A stretch of DNA of 44,944 bases from the NCBI GenBank assembly GCA_030065205.1, contig JASJDN010000047.1:1-44944 (forward strand), given 5' to 3'. A program made the position numbers and the translations under genes. How positions within the stretch are numbered: the stretch's first letter is position 1; each line of letters opens with the position of its first letter. The DNA comes from Crocosphaera sp. (lineage in GTDB: Bacteria; Cyanobacteriota; Cyanobacteriia; Cyanobacteriales; Microcystaceae). This document shows positions 24,319-33,011 of this stretch, piece after piece. Below the pieces are notes generated by a model. It was not told the DNA's origin, did not search any database, and was given only the letters and a program-made list of their open reading frames with translations.

Positions 24319-25721
24319 GGATAAGAATTGTCAAATTCATCGTCAATAGACACAGGGAAACTATTATCAGGAGCAAGAGATGGCCAAGGTTCAACTCTTA
24401 CTCTATTATCAAATTCTGATTCGACAACAGTATTATCAACCATCTTGAATTCTGACACTTCTGTTATCTTTGGATAAGGGGAAAGGATTTGAAAATCACG
24501 GATGATTTGTTCAAAGGTTAGTGTTGACGAGAGGTTTATCTCTTTGCCACAAACTCTATTGAGTATTAATTCTTTTGTCCATATGGAGCCTGAAATCTCT
24601 GAGGCTCTCGTATTTTTTGATATAAACCCCACACCAGCATTAGGAGAAAAAATAAAAGCACTTAATTCATCGGTTACCAAACACATTTTATCATTCATAT
24701 TAGTAGCATGATTAATCAAGATTAAATTTTCAGCCGAACAATTAGATGAATTTCCACAAGTATGTGTTATCTCTCCTTTTTTAATACCCTGTTTCGTGTT
24801 AAAAATAACCATAATTGGTTTTCCATTCACAACTGTTTTAATTTCTATAGGCTGATTCGTCTCAAACTTTTCAATAACATATTCATAAATTGTATATCCT
24901 TTTATATTCTTTGTCGGTGAATCTTGAGAACGAGGAAATGAAGTTTCTCCTTCATAATTTCTATCTAACTTAATAACATGAGACTTAGGTATTCGATTTA
25001 TAATTTTAGATAAATCAGGTAATTCAGGTGATTTATAACCTACATATTTAGCTTGATTTTTTAAGGGTTGAGCAATGCGAATACTATCCCTCTTAGAGTT
25101 ACAATCATTGAGCCAAACATCCCCATCAAATTCACTCCTAATGCGGGTTTCTGATGTTGTCCATAAAGCAGGAACATTCCCTTCTAAATAGTGAAATTCA
25201 TAGCTAACTTCAGCTTTTAAGTTAGCTGTTATCCCTTGTTTATTCTTAGCTTCAATAGTTATAATTGCTTGGTTATTATCCCTATGAGTAACGTTAATTA
25301 ATCGGAAAAATGTGTTATTGTCAATATTAATATCTTCAGCTTGAGCATAGGGCAAAAGCATTTGTGTGGTCTTGTTCCACTCAGTATTAGATTGGCATAG
25401 GCGAGTTAAATTAACAAATTCTCTAGCTTCAGTAGAATAATCAAGGTTAAGTAACGCTGTTTCCCAGAAATCAGGAGGATACAACAAAAGCGTCGGATAC
25501 TGTATCAATAAAGACTTTAATCTTGTCTGAGCCACTTCCGCAGCATTACGAATTTTTGCAGTTTCTAAAGAATCATTAACAAACTTTTGCTTAGCCTGAG
25601 ATTGGGTTAGCATCATGGTAGCCGCCCCCGCCATCAGCAAACCCACCAGCAGCACGATTCCTAATGCTTGGCCTCGGTTGGTGTGAGTGCGTTGCCTGAG
25701 AAGAAATTGAATGAAGCGCAC
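24315..25721 (-). CDS. PilX-like pilus-assembly/pseudopilin-associated protein
   Basis: 468 residues. The start has a basic stretch (RFIQFLLRQRTHTNRGQALG) and one membrane helix (IVLLVGLLMAGAATMMLTQS), followed by a long helix with an A-x-x-A pattern (NAAEVAQTRLKSLL). This is the architecture of PilX-type minor pilin-like proteins, with the membrane helix at the N-terminus and a periplasmic rest. The remaining 400 residues are beta-rich with a pair of closely spaced cysteines (THTCGNSSNCSAENL) that could form a disulfide. Related genes in cyanobacteria take part in type IV pili or polysaccharide secretion. No other pil genes are next to it. It converges on and overlaps the PEP-CTERM gene by four bases. 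Confidence 0.65.
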   Translation of the reverse strand: MRFIQFLLRQRTHTNRGQALGIVLLVGLLMAGAATMMLTQSQAKQKFVNDSLETAKIRNAAEVAQTRLKSLLIQYPTLLLYPPDFWETALLNLDYSTEAREFVNLTRLCQSNTEWNKTTQMLLPYAQAEDINIDNNTFFRLINVTHRDNNQAIITIEAKNKQGITANLKAEVSYEFHYLEGNVPALWTTSETRIRSEFDGDVWLNDCNSKRDSIRIAQPLKNQAKYVGYKSPELPDLSKIINRIPKSHVIKLDRNYEGETSFPRSQDSPTKNIKGYTIYEYVIEKFETNQPIEIKTVVNGKPIMVIFNTKQGIKKGEITHTCGNSSNCSAENLILINHATNMNDKMCLVTDELSAFIFSPNAGVGFISKNTRASEISGSIWTKELILNRVCGKEINLSSTLTFEQIIRDFQILSPYPKITEVSEFKMVDNTVVESEFDNRVRVEPWPSLAPDNSFPVSIDDEFDNSYP

Positions 25722-26205
25722 AAGGATTCAGTGATAGTGGTACTATTCTAAGGTATGGAGAGAAGCCGATCATGGCAGTGATAGAAATCACTAAAATACA
25801 GGTAGAGTGTTACATTTTCTAATAGTTCACTTTCGGTTTTATTATTAATTAAAAAGATTAAAAAATGATATAAAAATAGTATATATATGATTTGACTGAT
25901 TCCTCTCTCAAACCTTATTTATATTGTCTACCGTGAATAAAATAATCTATTATCTATCATAGATGGCTTCGGGGTATTTTTACTAATAATCAAAGCTTAC
26001 TATTTATCTTACCCCTCGCAATGACGACTTAAGTCGGTAATATGTATGGATCAAATTCCTGAGTAAACAGGAACTTAGATACAGAGATTTTCGTTCTAGA
26101 ACCTATAGGCAATTCCCAGTAGAATGGACTAGGGAATTAGCACACCAGCCATAAACTGGGTTTAAAATAACGATTAACAAAACCGTTGAGGAGTAAAAAA
26201 GTTAC
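25722..26205. other. Intergenic region with repeat copy and 5' leader structures
   Basis: No gene seen. It holds the 65-bp repeat (25961-26025), a palindrome just after it (CGACTTAAGTCG, about 26024-26035) and two small dyads close to the next gene: AATTCCC/GGGAATT (about 26112-26138) and CCCAG-like arms near 26145-26162. The last two could be part of the 5' untranslated region of the gene at 26206. Confidence 0.5.
25961..26025 (+). repeat. 65-bp interspersed repeat, copy B
   Basis: Starts AGATGGCTTCGGGG and ends CCCCTCGCAATGAC, the same ends, order and length (65 bp) as the copy read on the minus strand at 5072-5008. The middle 35 bases have diverged. The ends are typical of the dispersed AGATTGCTTCG...CGCAATGAC repeats common in bacterial intergenic DNA. 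Confidence 0.65.
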
Positions 26206-26976
26206 ATGAACTGGTCTTTGACATCTGTAAAGCAGAAAGGACTACCGTTATTAGTCTTTACCCTAGTAGCAAGTATTAGTGAGTTACCCACTTATGCACA
26301 AGTCAAGTTAACTCCTCCCCCTGCTGTGCAGTTGGTTCAATCGACTGACATGGTGGATGAAGAAGGGTTAAAAAAGAAAGCAGCACAAGTCATTCAACTG
26401 TTGACCCAGGAAGACTATAGTCGAGTCAGAACCTTATTAAACCGCGATCTGGCCATTCAATTAACCGCCGATGAAATCAGCGATATTTGGAATGAATTAA
26501 TCGAAGTAACCAGTCCAGTGAAGAAAATTATTGGTTATCGAGTCATACCCACTGTCAATGCTGATATTGTCGTGGTCAAAACAGAATTTGAGCAGATGAC
26601 TGATACCTTTGTCGTCACGTTTAATAAAAAAGGGGAAATTGTGGGTATGGACTTCCCCAATATCGCTTCAATTGAGGAAATTGCTCAAATGGTCATCAAT
26701 TCCGTAGCGGTCAATGACTTTTCTCGGGCTAGAGGTTACTTACATTCTTCCCTAAAAAGCGAGATTTTGCCCACTCGTCTGCAAACCGCTTGGGAAGCAA
26801 TTCAACAGGACAATGGACTCTACCAATACATAGAAGACATAGATGTTCGTCCCGGTTCTGGTGTTGATCAAGTTGATTTAGTGATGGTGACAGCTAAATT
26901 TCAACAGGGAATGAAAGACTTTTTATTTATATTCGATGATAACCGCCGAATTGTTGGTATTAACCTAGTAGAATAA
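26206..26976 (+). CDS. Secreted protein with two DUF3887-like domains
   Basis: 256 residues. A signal peptide covers about residues 1-31 (LPLLVFTLVASIS, ending TYAQ). The mature part is two tandem copies of one fold: residues about 55-145 (AAQVIQLLTQEDYSRVRTLL, then FVVTFNKKGEIVGMDF) and about 155-256 (AQMVINSVAVNDFSRARGYL, then FLFIFDDNRRIVGINLVE). Each copy reads helix-helix-strand and ends in a G-x-I-V-G-[MI] strand, as in DUF3887 proteins. This family is thought to be a periplasmic binding or scaffold module of unknown ligand. A rho-independent terminator follows at 27000, so it is probably monocistronic. Confidence 0.75.
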   Translation: MNWSLTSVKQKGLPLLVFTLVASISELPTYAQVKLTPPPAVQLVQSTDMVDEEGLKKKAAQVIQLLTQEDYSRVRTLLNRDLAIQLTADEISDIWNELIEVTSPVKKIIGYRVIPTVNADIVVVKTEFEQMTDTFVVTFNKKGEIVGMDFPNIASIEEIAQMVINSVAVNDFSRARGYLHSSLKSEILPTRLQTAWEAIQQDNGLYQYIEDIDVRPGSGVDQVDLVMVTAKFQQGMKDFLFIFDDNRRIVGINLVE

Positions 26977-26999
26977 CCTCATTTATTCCACCGTGAAAC

Positions 27000-27030
27000 T
27001 CCCTCGCGCTTAAAACTCGGGGGATTTTTT
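27000..27030 (+). terminator. Rho-independent terminator
   Basis: A 7-bp stem TCCCTCG/CGGGGGA (one G-T pair) with an 11-base loop is followed by six Ts. It is 24 bases past the stop codon of the DUF3887-like gene. Confidence 0.75.
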
Positions 27031-27040
27031 ATAAAAATTC

Positions 27041-27105
27041 TCCCTACACTCCCTATTCTTCCCACACTCCCTATTCTTCCCACACTCCCCACACTCCCCA
27101 CACTC
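27041..27105. repeat. Short tandem repeats (CACACTCCC type)
   Basis: Sequences such as ACTCCCTATTCTTCCCAC and CACACTCCC are repeated several times. Purine/pyrimidine strand asymmetry is extreme, with nearly all pyrimidine on this strand. A similar low-complexity tract of opposite sense occurs at 43891-43977. These resemble the short tandemly repeated sequences known from filamentous and unicellular cyanobacteria. Confidence 0.75.
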
Positions 27106-27273
27106 AACTTAACTAGAATATTGATACATCCAATTAAAAACCGCTCTGAATCTTTCCTGTTACTTTCGGACTAAATTGGGGAATATTAAAACTAGATGAC
27201 CGAAGGACGGTAATCTTAACCCCTTTTTGCATCCGATTGGTCAGAGTCCATAATGTGACATCGGTAAGAGTGA

Positions 27274-28941
27274 ATGAGCTACTGTGTAAACCCATCTTGC
27301 GCCCAACCTAAGAACCCAAATAATGTGGCAGTTTGTCAATCTTGCGGTTCTCAACTGCGATTAAATAATCGTTATCAACCTTTAGGGATTCTTGGAAAAG
27401 GTGGCTTTGGAGCCACCTTTGGAGCGGCTGATCTGTCTTTACCTGGCAACCCTATTTGTGTTGTCAAGCAGTTAAGACCAGCAACGGACGACCCCCAAGT
27501 GTATAAAATGGCCAAAGAACTGTTTGAGAGAGAGGCAGAAACCTTAGGTAAAGTCGGTAACCATCCCCAAGTACCCAGGTTATTAGACTATTTTGAACAA
27601 AACCAAGAATTTTATTTGGTTCAAGAATACGTTAAAGGGTATAACCTTCATCAAGAGGTGAAGAAAAAAGGGCCGTTTACTGAGGCAGGGGTTAAACAGT
27701 TTTTGACAGAACTTTTGCCCATTCTCGAATATATCCATTCTCAGAAAGTCATTCACCGTGATATCAAACCCGCTAACCTAATTCGTTCTCAAAAAGACCG
27801 TAAACTGGTTTTAATTGACTTTGGGGCGGTCAAAAATCAGGTTAACTCGATGGTGGCTAATAATACTCAAACTGCTTTCACTGCTTTTGCCGTGGGAACC
27901 GCCGGTTTTGCTCCCCCCGAACAAATGGCCATGCGTCCTGTTTATGCCAGTGATATCTATGCAGTGGGCGTTACCTGTGTGTACTTATTGACCGCTAAAA
28001 CCCCAAAAGATATTGGTTGTGACCCCGAAACCGGGGAAATTGCTTGGGAACCCTATGTGGATATTAGTGACTCGTTGGCCAACGTTCTCAAAAAGATGTT
28101 AGAAGTATCCGTTAAACATCGCTATAAGTCAGCCGAACAAGTGTTAGATGCCATGGCCATGGCCCCTTATGAACAAGGGATGCAAGATAGCATGACTACT
28201 ATGATCACAGGGTTTAAGACCTCCAGTAGCTCATCGAGTCCCAACTCTTCAGTCAGTACCGGTTTAGTCAGTTCATCCCCACCGACGAGAAGCATGGGAA
28301 TGACCAACACCCATATTTCTAGGGGAAGTCCTGTTTCATCGGTTTCTACTGAAATTAGTCAGCCTATGTCTACTGGCGTGAAGGGCCGAGGGGGTGCAGC
28401 AGCAGCAGGAAGTGCTTACAATATCGCCCATGGACAAACATCTAGCCGTCGTCGTAGCACTGGAAAAACTTCCTCCAGGCCTGATGCGACGGAAGTCAAG
28501 AAAAAGAAGAAAAAATGGCGAGAAAAAACGGTATTAGATGCTTATGAAAAAGGCCGCCGCGATTTTACTAATCAAGAATTAAACGAACTCAATTTATCTA
28601 AAGCGTTTTTACCAGGAATTAATTGTTACGAAGCCAAATTAAGTCGGATTAATTTACAAGGGGCTGAGTTGTGTCGTGCCGATCTCGGACGGGCAGATTT
28701 AACCCAAGCCGTCATGAAAAATGCTAATCTCAGTGAGGCTTATTTGGGGTATGCTAACTTAAATGGAGCCGATTTAAGAGGAGCCAATTTACAAGGAGCT
28801 AATTTAACTTATGCTAATTTACAAGGGGCTAATCTTTGTGGCGTAGATTTAAGTTCTGCTCGAATTACTGAGGCTCAATTATCTGTCGCTAAAACGAATT
28901 GGCGTACCGTAATGCCTAGTGGCAAAAGAGGATTTTGGTAA
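27274..28941 (+). CDS. spkB: Ser/Thr protein kinase, SpkB type, with pentapeptide repeats
   Basis: 555 residues. The N-terminus has a zinc-ribbon-like C4 motif (C4, C9, C21, C24; SYCVNPSCAQPKNP), followed by a eukaryotic-type kinase domain at about 35-300. Motifs seen are the glycine loop GKGGFGATFGA, the lysine in CVVKQL, the catalytic HRDIKPANLI, the DFG loop, and APPEQ. A Ser/Thr-rich linker with low complexity (about 305-400) leads to a lysine-rich stretch (KKKKKKW), then pentapeptide A(N/D)L repeats at about 430-535. This order (Cys motif, kinase, pentapeptides) matches SpkB of Synechocystis, a kinase linked to motility and oxidative stress responses. The in vivo substrate here is unknown. 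Confidence 0.9.
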   Translation: MSYCVNPSCAQPKNPNNVAVCQSCGSQLRLNNRYQPLGILGKGGFGATFGAADLSLPGNPICVVKQLRPATDDPQVYKMAKELFEREAETLGKVGNHPQVPRLLDYFEQNQEFYLVQEYVKGYNLHQEVKKKGPFTEAGVKQFLTELLPILEYIHSQKVIHRDIKPANLIRSQKDRKLVLIDFGAVKNQVNSMVANNTQTAFTAFAVGTAGFAPPEQMAMRPVYASDIYAVGVTCVYLLTAKTPKDIGCDPETGEIAWEPYVDISDSLANVLKKMLEVSVKHRYKSAEQVLDAMAMAPYEQGMQDSMTTMITGFKTSSSSSSPNSSVSTGLVSSSPPTRSMGMTNTHISRGSPVSSVSTEISQPMSTGVKGRGGAAAAGSAYNIAHGQTSSRRRSTGKTSSRPDATEVKKKKKKWREKTVLDAYEKGRRDFTNQELNELNLSKAFLPGINCYEAKLSRINLQGAELCRADLGRADLTQAVMKNANLSEAYLGYANLNGADLRGANLQGANLTYANLQGANLCGVDLSSARITEAQLSVAKTNWRTVMPSGKRGFW

Positions 28942-29538
28942 GAAATTATGAAGCTAAAATGAACGTAGAAACTTTACCCGTTATGTTTCTAAAAGTTCAT
29001 CTCAGTCGATATTTTGAGAACCTCTAGAGACTAAGGGGTTTCTTTAATCAAAATTTAGCATGGTTCTATTTTAGCTTACATAAGTGTTTTTCATGTGTAA
29101 AACTTTCTTAAGGAAGCTAAAAGCGGAGCGAACTGTTCGGAGGGAACCTCCGAACCAGCACGCGCACCAAGCATAGGTTTATTTATTGGTCGGATTTTCA
29201 TCCCTTCGGTAAAACCGAGGGTCTTCAATCCGACATTTTGAGATAAACAAGGTGATCCGCTAGAATTATTAACGCCTTTTCTACTTCTATCGGTTGTTTG
29301 TGATTTAAAAGACGATGGCTTTCAGTTTTCCGTGCTAAGTCAGGTAAGATTACGGCAAATTTTAGCGAACCATAATACAATGGACACCATCTTTATAAAA
29401 ATACCGTCCTAAGTTCTAACTCTCATGATGATACAATCCCCAAATTCCGTCTGTCAGGAACTTCACAATAGTTTAGTGGGATCTCACAGATAAGAAAGTG
29501 TATGCTAATGCTTAAAGTTGGCGTGAGGAGTGAAATTA
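28942..29538. other. Intergenic region with two strong hairpins and a promoter-like site
   Basis: No gene seen in about 600 bases. Hairpin 1 at 29135-29155 is GTTCGGAGG-GAA-CCTCCGAAC, perfect over 9 bp. Hairpin 2 at 29189-29234 has outer arms GTCGGATT/AATCCGAC and inner arms CCCTTCGGT/ACCGAGGG. Read on the minus strand, hairpin 2 (CCCTCGGT...ACCGAAGGG) resembles right ends of IS200/IS605 elements, so this may be an IS remnant. TATGCT at about 29502 could be a -10 box for the next gene. Confidence 0.5.
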
Positions 29539-30351
29539 ATGAATTTACGCAATAATGCTCTAAAGACCCTTAGAGAAACTAGTCGAACCTTTTATATCCC
29601 CATTAGTCGTCTTCCTGGTAGTTTACAGGATGCTGTAGCTTCTGCTTATCTTTGTATGCGGGCGATTGATGAAGTTGAAGATCACCCTGATCTCGATAAC
29701 TTCACCAAAGCCAAAATTTTGCGACAAATGAGTCTGAATTTGCAAGCTGCTGTAGAAACGTCAGGCATCGAAGACTTTTCTGTGGGATTGGTTCCCTATC
29801 ATCATTGTTTACCCGATGTCAGTCTTCGGTTAGGACAATGGGCGATGTTAGCCCCTGGAACCATTGCCCCCCGTGTCTGGGATGCCACTGCTTCGATGGC
29901 TGATCGCATGGCCTACTGGGCTGAAAATAACTGGACCATTCGCACTAAAGCCCATTTAGACCAATATACCTTTAGTGTTGCCGGTGCAGTGGGACTCTTG
30001 TTATCCGACTTATGGGCCTGGTACGATGGCACCCAAACCAGTCGTCAATATGCCATTGGCTTTGGTAGAGGACTACAGGCGGTGAATATTGTACGAAACC
30101 ATCGAGAAGACTTACGCCGTGGGGTGAATTTTGTGCCTCAAGGTTGGAAAATTGAAGATGTGCATCAATATGCCCGTTATAACCTCAAATTAGCCGATCT
30201 CTATACCCAGTCCCTCGGTTCTGGGCCGGCTTTAGATTTTTGTAAAATTCCGTTAGCCTTAGCTCATGGAACCTTAGAAGTCATGGCTTTGGGTAAAGAA
30301 AAACTGAGTCGTAGTGATGTGATGGCTTTAGTAGAACAAGTCACCCGTTAA
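29539..30351 (+). CDS. Squalene/phytoene synthase family protein
   Basis: 270 residues from ATG 29539, which follows a GAGGAG ribosome site by 8 bases (a GTG three codons earlier overlaps that site and is less likely). It has the head-to-head prenyl synthase fold: S-R-T-F-Y start, first Asp-rich motif DEVED (about 46-50), and the second region (NIVRNHREDLRRGVNFVP, about 189-206). In typical phytoene and squalene synthases that second motif begins N-x-x-R-D-x-x-E-D; here the first Asp is Asn. The protein is also short (about 300-340 is usual for CrtB). It may therefore be a phosphatase-like or otherwise altered member rather than a synthase. The product cannot be told from sequence. Confidence 0.8.
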   Translation: MNLRNNALKTLRETSRTFYIPISRLPGSLQDAVASAYLCMRAIDEVEDHPDLDNFTKAKILRQMSLNLQAAVETSGIEDFSVGLVPYHHCLPDVSLRLGQWAMLAPGTIAPRVWDATASMADRMAYWAENNWTIRTKAHLDQYTFSVAGAVGLLLSDLWAWYDGTQTSRQYAIGFGRGLQAVNIVRNHREDLRRGVNFVPQGWKIEDVHQYARYNLKLADLYTQSLGSGPALDFCKIPLALAHGTLEVMALGKEKLSRSDVMALVEQVTR

Positions 30352-30368
30352 AGTCAGAGTCATCCCCC

Positions 30369-30393
30369 ATAATTATTTTGACTCAATAATTAT
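30369..30393. other. AT-rich 9-bp inverted repeat
   Basis: ATAATTATT-TTGACTC-AATAATTAT is perfect. It lies between the stop codon at 30351 and the terminator at 30403 and may help fold the 3' end of the transcript. Confidence 0.4.
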
Positions 30394-30402
30394 TTTTATA
30401 AG

Positions 30403-30429
30403 TCTCTCTTCGGAGAGATTATTTTTTTT
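30403..30429 (+). terminator. Rho-independent terminator with UUCG loop
   Basis: TCTCTC-TTCG-GAGAGA, a six-pair stem closed by the very stable cUUCGg tetraloop, is followed by TTA and eight Ts. It ends the squalene/phytoene-synthase-family gene. Its T-run overlaps the stop codon of the minus-strand DUF167 remnant. Confidence 0.8.
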
Positions 30430-30586
30430 AGGTGGTGATGCGAATTAACTTATGGCGAGAGGATAAACCCGATTTAATAGAAATGTGGGATTTCGGTACA
30501 TTAAAGCGTTTAGCCAGAAATTTAATGAGTTCTTGATTAGCTTTGCCGTCTTTATTTGCTAAACTAATAAATTGTAGTTCATCCAG
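30428..30586 (-). pseudogene. C-terminal remnant of a DUF167/YggU family gene
   Basis: Minus-strand translation gives 52 residues that match the end of DUF167 proteins: [20 protein letters not shown], then [20 protein letters not shown] and RITT before the stop. The DGKAN and SGxxSRxK motifs are the family's hallmarks. An in-frame TGA stands two codons upstream of the first family-like residues, there is no start codon, and the N-terminal half (about 25 residues) is absent. A short deletion seems to have removed the usual PPV before DGKAN. This is a decaying gene fragment. Confidence 0.75.
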
Positions 30587-30709
30587 TCAGGGTAACACCG
30601 ACAAAATAAGGATATGTCATATTTGACTATATTTTTGTGAACTATATTCCCAATTGATTGACATTTGAAGGGAGTGGGGCAAAAACCCGCTTTTTTTATT
30701 GTTTGAGCG

Positions 30710-31165
30710 ATGACTCATCCTTTGATTCCCCAAATTATCGATTTAGCAACCCCCATTGTCCAAAAAATGGGGCTAGAAATAGTGGACATGGTCTTCCAAA
30801 CCAATCAAAGTCCTCCCGTCTTACGAATAGATATTCGTAACCCCCTTAGTGATACCAGTTTAAACGACTGTGAACAAGTGAGTCGTGCCTTAGAAACTGT
30901 TTTAGATGAAACCGCCGTTCTGCCTGGGGCCTATGTCCTAGAAATTTCCAGTCCTGGTATTTCTCGAAATTTAAGCAGTGAACGGGACTTTATTGCCTTT
31001 AAGGGGTTTACTGTCAACGTGGTCACCGATCCCCCCTATAAGGATAAAAAAGAATGGCAGGGAAGATTACAAGGACGAGATCAAGAAACCGTCTATCTCA
31101 ATCAGAAAGGACGAGCGATCGCCATTCCTTGTTCTGTCATTACCCAAGTGCAATTAGCAGACTAA
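30710..31165 (+). CDS. rimP: Ribosome maturation factor RimP
   Basis: 151 residues. RimP is needed for late assembly of the 30S subunit. The N-terminal alpha/beta domain (IIDLATPIVQKMGLEIVDMV, with LRIDI and the SRALETVLDE helix) is followed by the conserved EISSPGISRNL motif (about 83-93) and a C-terminal SH3-like barrel (WQGRLQGRDQETVYLNQKG). It is the first gene of the rimP-nusA-ylxR-infB cluster that is widely conserved in bacteria. nusA follows after 34 bases. Confidence 0.95.
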   Translation: MTHPLIPQIIDLATPIVQKMGLEIVDMVFQTNQSPPVLRIDIRNPLSDTSLNDCEQVSRALETVLDETAVLPGAYVLEISSPGISRNLSSERDFIAFKGFTVNVVTDPPYKDKKEWQGRLQGRDQETVYLNQKGRAIAIPCSVITQVQLAD

Positions 31166-31199
31166 CCAAAATTGAATACATTTAGGAGGTGTTCTTAAT

Positions 31200-32474
31200 A
31201 TGTCATTAGTGAGTTTACCGGGGTTAACCCAGATGATCGAAGAAATTAGTCAACGGCATAATTTACCCAAATCAGCCGTTCAAGAAGCGCTCAGAGAAGC
31301 TCTAATCAAAGGGTATGAGCGGTTTCGTCGTTCCCAAAATCTTGATCGCCAACAATTTTATGATGAATATTTTGATAACTTTGAGGTAGAACTGGATACC
31401 GAAGAAGAAGGATTTCGCATCTTATCCACTAAAAGAATTGTCGAAGAGGTGGAAAATATCGATCATCATATTTCTCTGCAAGAAGTCCAAGAAGTGGCAT
31501 CGGAGGCACAACTGGGGGACGAAGTGGTGTTAGATGTGACCCCCGAACAAAAAGATTTTGGTCGCATGGCCGCTATTCAAACCAAACAAGTGCTTCTGCA
31601 AAAATTACGGGATCAACAGCGTAAACTAATTCAAGAAGAATTTCATGAATTAGAAGGGACTGTTCTCAACGCCAGAGTCCTACGGTTTGAAAGACAAGAC
31701 ATTATCGTGGCGGTACAAAGTGCCTTTGGCCAGCCCGAAGTGGAAGCCATTTTACCCAAACGAGAACAACTCCCCAACGATAATTATCGGGCCAATGCCT
31801 CATTTAAAGTGTTACTGAAAAAAGTCAGAGAAGGCTCTCACCGTGGACCTCAATTATTGGTTTCCCGTGGGGCTGCCGGTTTGGTGGTGGATATGTTTTC
31901 GGTGGAAGTCCCTGAAATTGAAGAGGATATTGTCCGTATTGTAGCCGTCTCTCGAGAAGCTAACCCCCCGTCCCGTTACGTCGGCCCCAGAACCAAAATT
32001 GCCGTGGATACCCTAGAACGGGATGTTGACCCAGTGGGGGCCTGTATTGGGGCAAGAGGATCTCGTATTCAAGCAGTGGTTAACGAACTCAGAGGGGAGA
32101 AAATCGATGTCATTCGCTGGTCTCCCGATCCGGCCACCTATATTGCTAACGCGTTGAGTCCGGCCAGAGTGGATGAAGTGGTTCTTTTGAACGCAGAAGA
32201 ACGTCACGCCCTAGTATTAGTGCCCGAAGATCAACTGAGTTTAGCCATTGGAAAAGAAGGCCAAAACGTTCGTTTAGCAGCCCGTTTAACGGGATGGAAA
32301 ATTGATATCAAAGATATTGTTCTTTATAAAGCCGAAGCTGAGAAAAGACAATTAGAAGCCCAGCTAGACAACCAAGATGAAGCCACTGAACCAGCAGCCA
32401 TGACACCAACCATAGAAGAGGAAGATTCCGATCTCAATTCTTTGGAGGAGTTAGATAATTCAACCTTATCGTGA
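31200..32474 (+). CDS. nusA: Transcription termination/antitermination factor NusA
   Basis: 424 residues, the short cyanobacterial form without the C-terminal acidic repeats of the E. coli protein. The order is: N-terminal RNA-polymerase-binding domain (MSLVSLPGLTQMIEEISQRH to about 130), S1 domain (about 135-205; EFHELEGTVLNARVLRFE), then two KH domains (about 230-345; RDVDPVGACIGARGSRIQAV and LSLAIGKEGQNVRLAARLTG). The tail beyond about 370 is acidic. A perfect AGGAGG ribosome site (31184-31189) lies 10 bases before the ATG. Confidence 0.97.
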   Translation: MSLVSLPGLTQMIEEISQRHNLPKSAVQEALREALIKGYERFRRSQNLDRQQFYDEYFDNFEVELDTEEEGFRILSTKRIVEEVENIDHHISLQEVQEVASEAQLGDEVVLDVTPEQKDFGRMAAIQTKQVLLQKLRDQQRKLIQEEFHELEGTVLNARVLRFERQDIIVAVQSAFGQPEVEAILPKREQLPNDNYRANASFKVLLKKVREGSHRGPQLLVSRGAAGLVVDMFSVEVPEIEEDIVRIVAVSREANPPSRYVGPRTKIAVDTLERDVDPVGACIGARGSRIQAVVNELRGEKIDVIRWSPDPATYIANALSPARVDEVVLLNAEERHALVLVPEDQLSLAIGKEGQNVRLAARLTGWKIDIKDIVLYKAEAEKRQLEAQLDNQDEATEPAAMTPTIEEEDSDLNSLEELDNSTLS

Positions 32475-32545
32475 GGAAAACCATCCATTCTGTTTCGGAA
32501 CCCTGACAACGAGAGAATTTGTGTTCTGTGTCCCAAGCAATTGTC

Positions 32546-32809
32546 ATGAAACCTAATTATCGACGTTGTATTAGTTGTGGCTGTGTTGCTCCCAAAGGAG
32601 CATTTTGGCGAATTGTACGAGTCTATCCATCTTGCCAGGTACAATTAGATCAGGGCATGGGCAGATCGGCTTATCTGTGTCCAACCAAAGACTGTTTAAC
32701 CTTAGCCACCCAAAAAAACCGTTTAGGACGGAGACTTAAAGCCTCTATTCCCGAATCTATCTATCAACAATTATGGGAACGCTTAGGAAAGTCGACCTTA
32801 GACCCCTGA
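32546..32809 (+). CDS. ylxR: YlxR family (RnpM-like) RNA-binding protein
   Basis: 87 residues. The family motif RRCISCGCVAPKGAFWRIVR begins at residue 6, followed by the GRSAYLCPTKDC motif and a basic LGRRLKASIP helix. YlxR binds RNA and, as RnpM, modulates RNase P in some Firmicutes; it is nearly always encoded between nusA and infB, as here. The frame is open further upstream to 32519, but ATG 32546 puts the conserved RRC motif at its usual distance from the start. Confidence 0.93.
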   Translation: MKPNYRRCISCGCVAPKGAFWRIVRVYPSCQVQLDQGMGRSAYLCPTKDCLTLATQKNRLGRRLKASIPESIYQQLWERLGKSTLDP

Positions 32810-33011
32810 TTTTTACCCTCATTGTATTAGGAAATTTCGGAAAAAATTTAGAGGCAAAACTCACTATTATCGTTAGCATAGGAGAGAACATTGTTTTCAT
32901 CATTATGATTACCAAACCTCAAACCCATAGCTCAACCCAAGAGCTTATCTGTCGTCTTTATAGGCGACTCCAACAAGTACAGTAGCCAAAACCTAGTCAG
33001 GGGGATAGTGG

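Noticed and set aside
30658..30840. Alternative frame overlapping the start of rimP
   Set aside because: The rimP frame has full family motifs; the other frame has none.
32773..32985. 70-codon frame between ylxR and infB, and a 26-codon ATG frame within it
   Set aside because: The long frame starts inside ylxR and has no family resemblance. The shorter one ends just before infB and could be a leader peptide, but nothing supports it.
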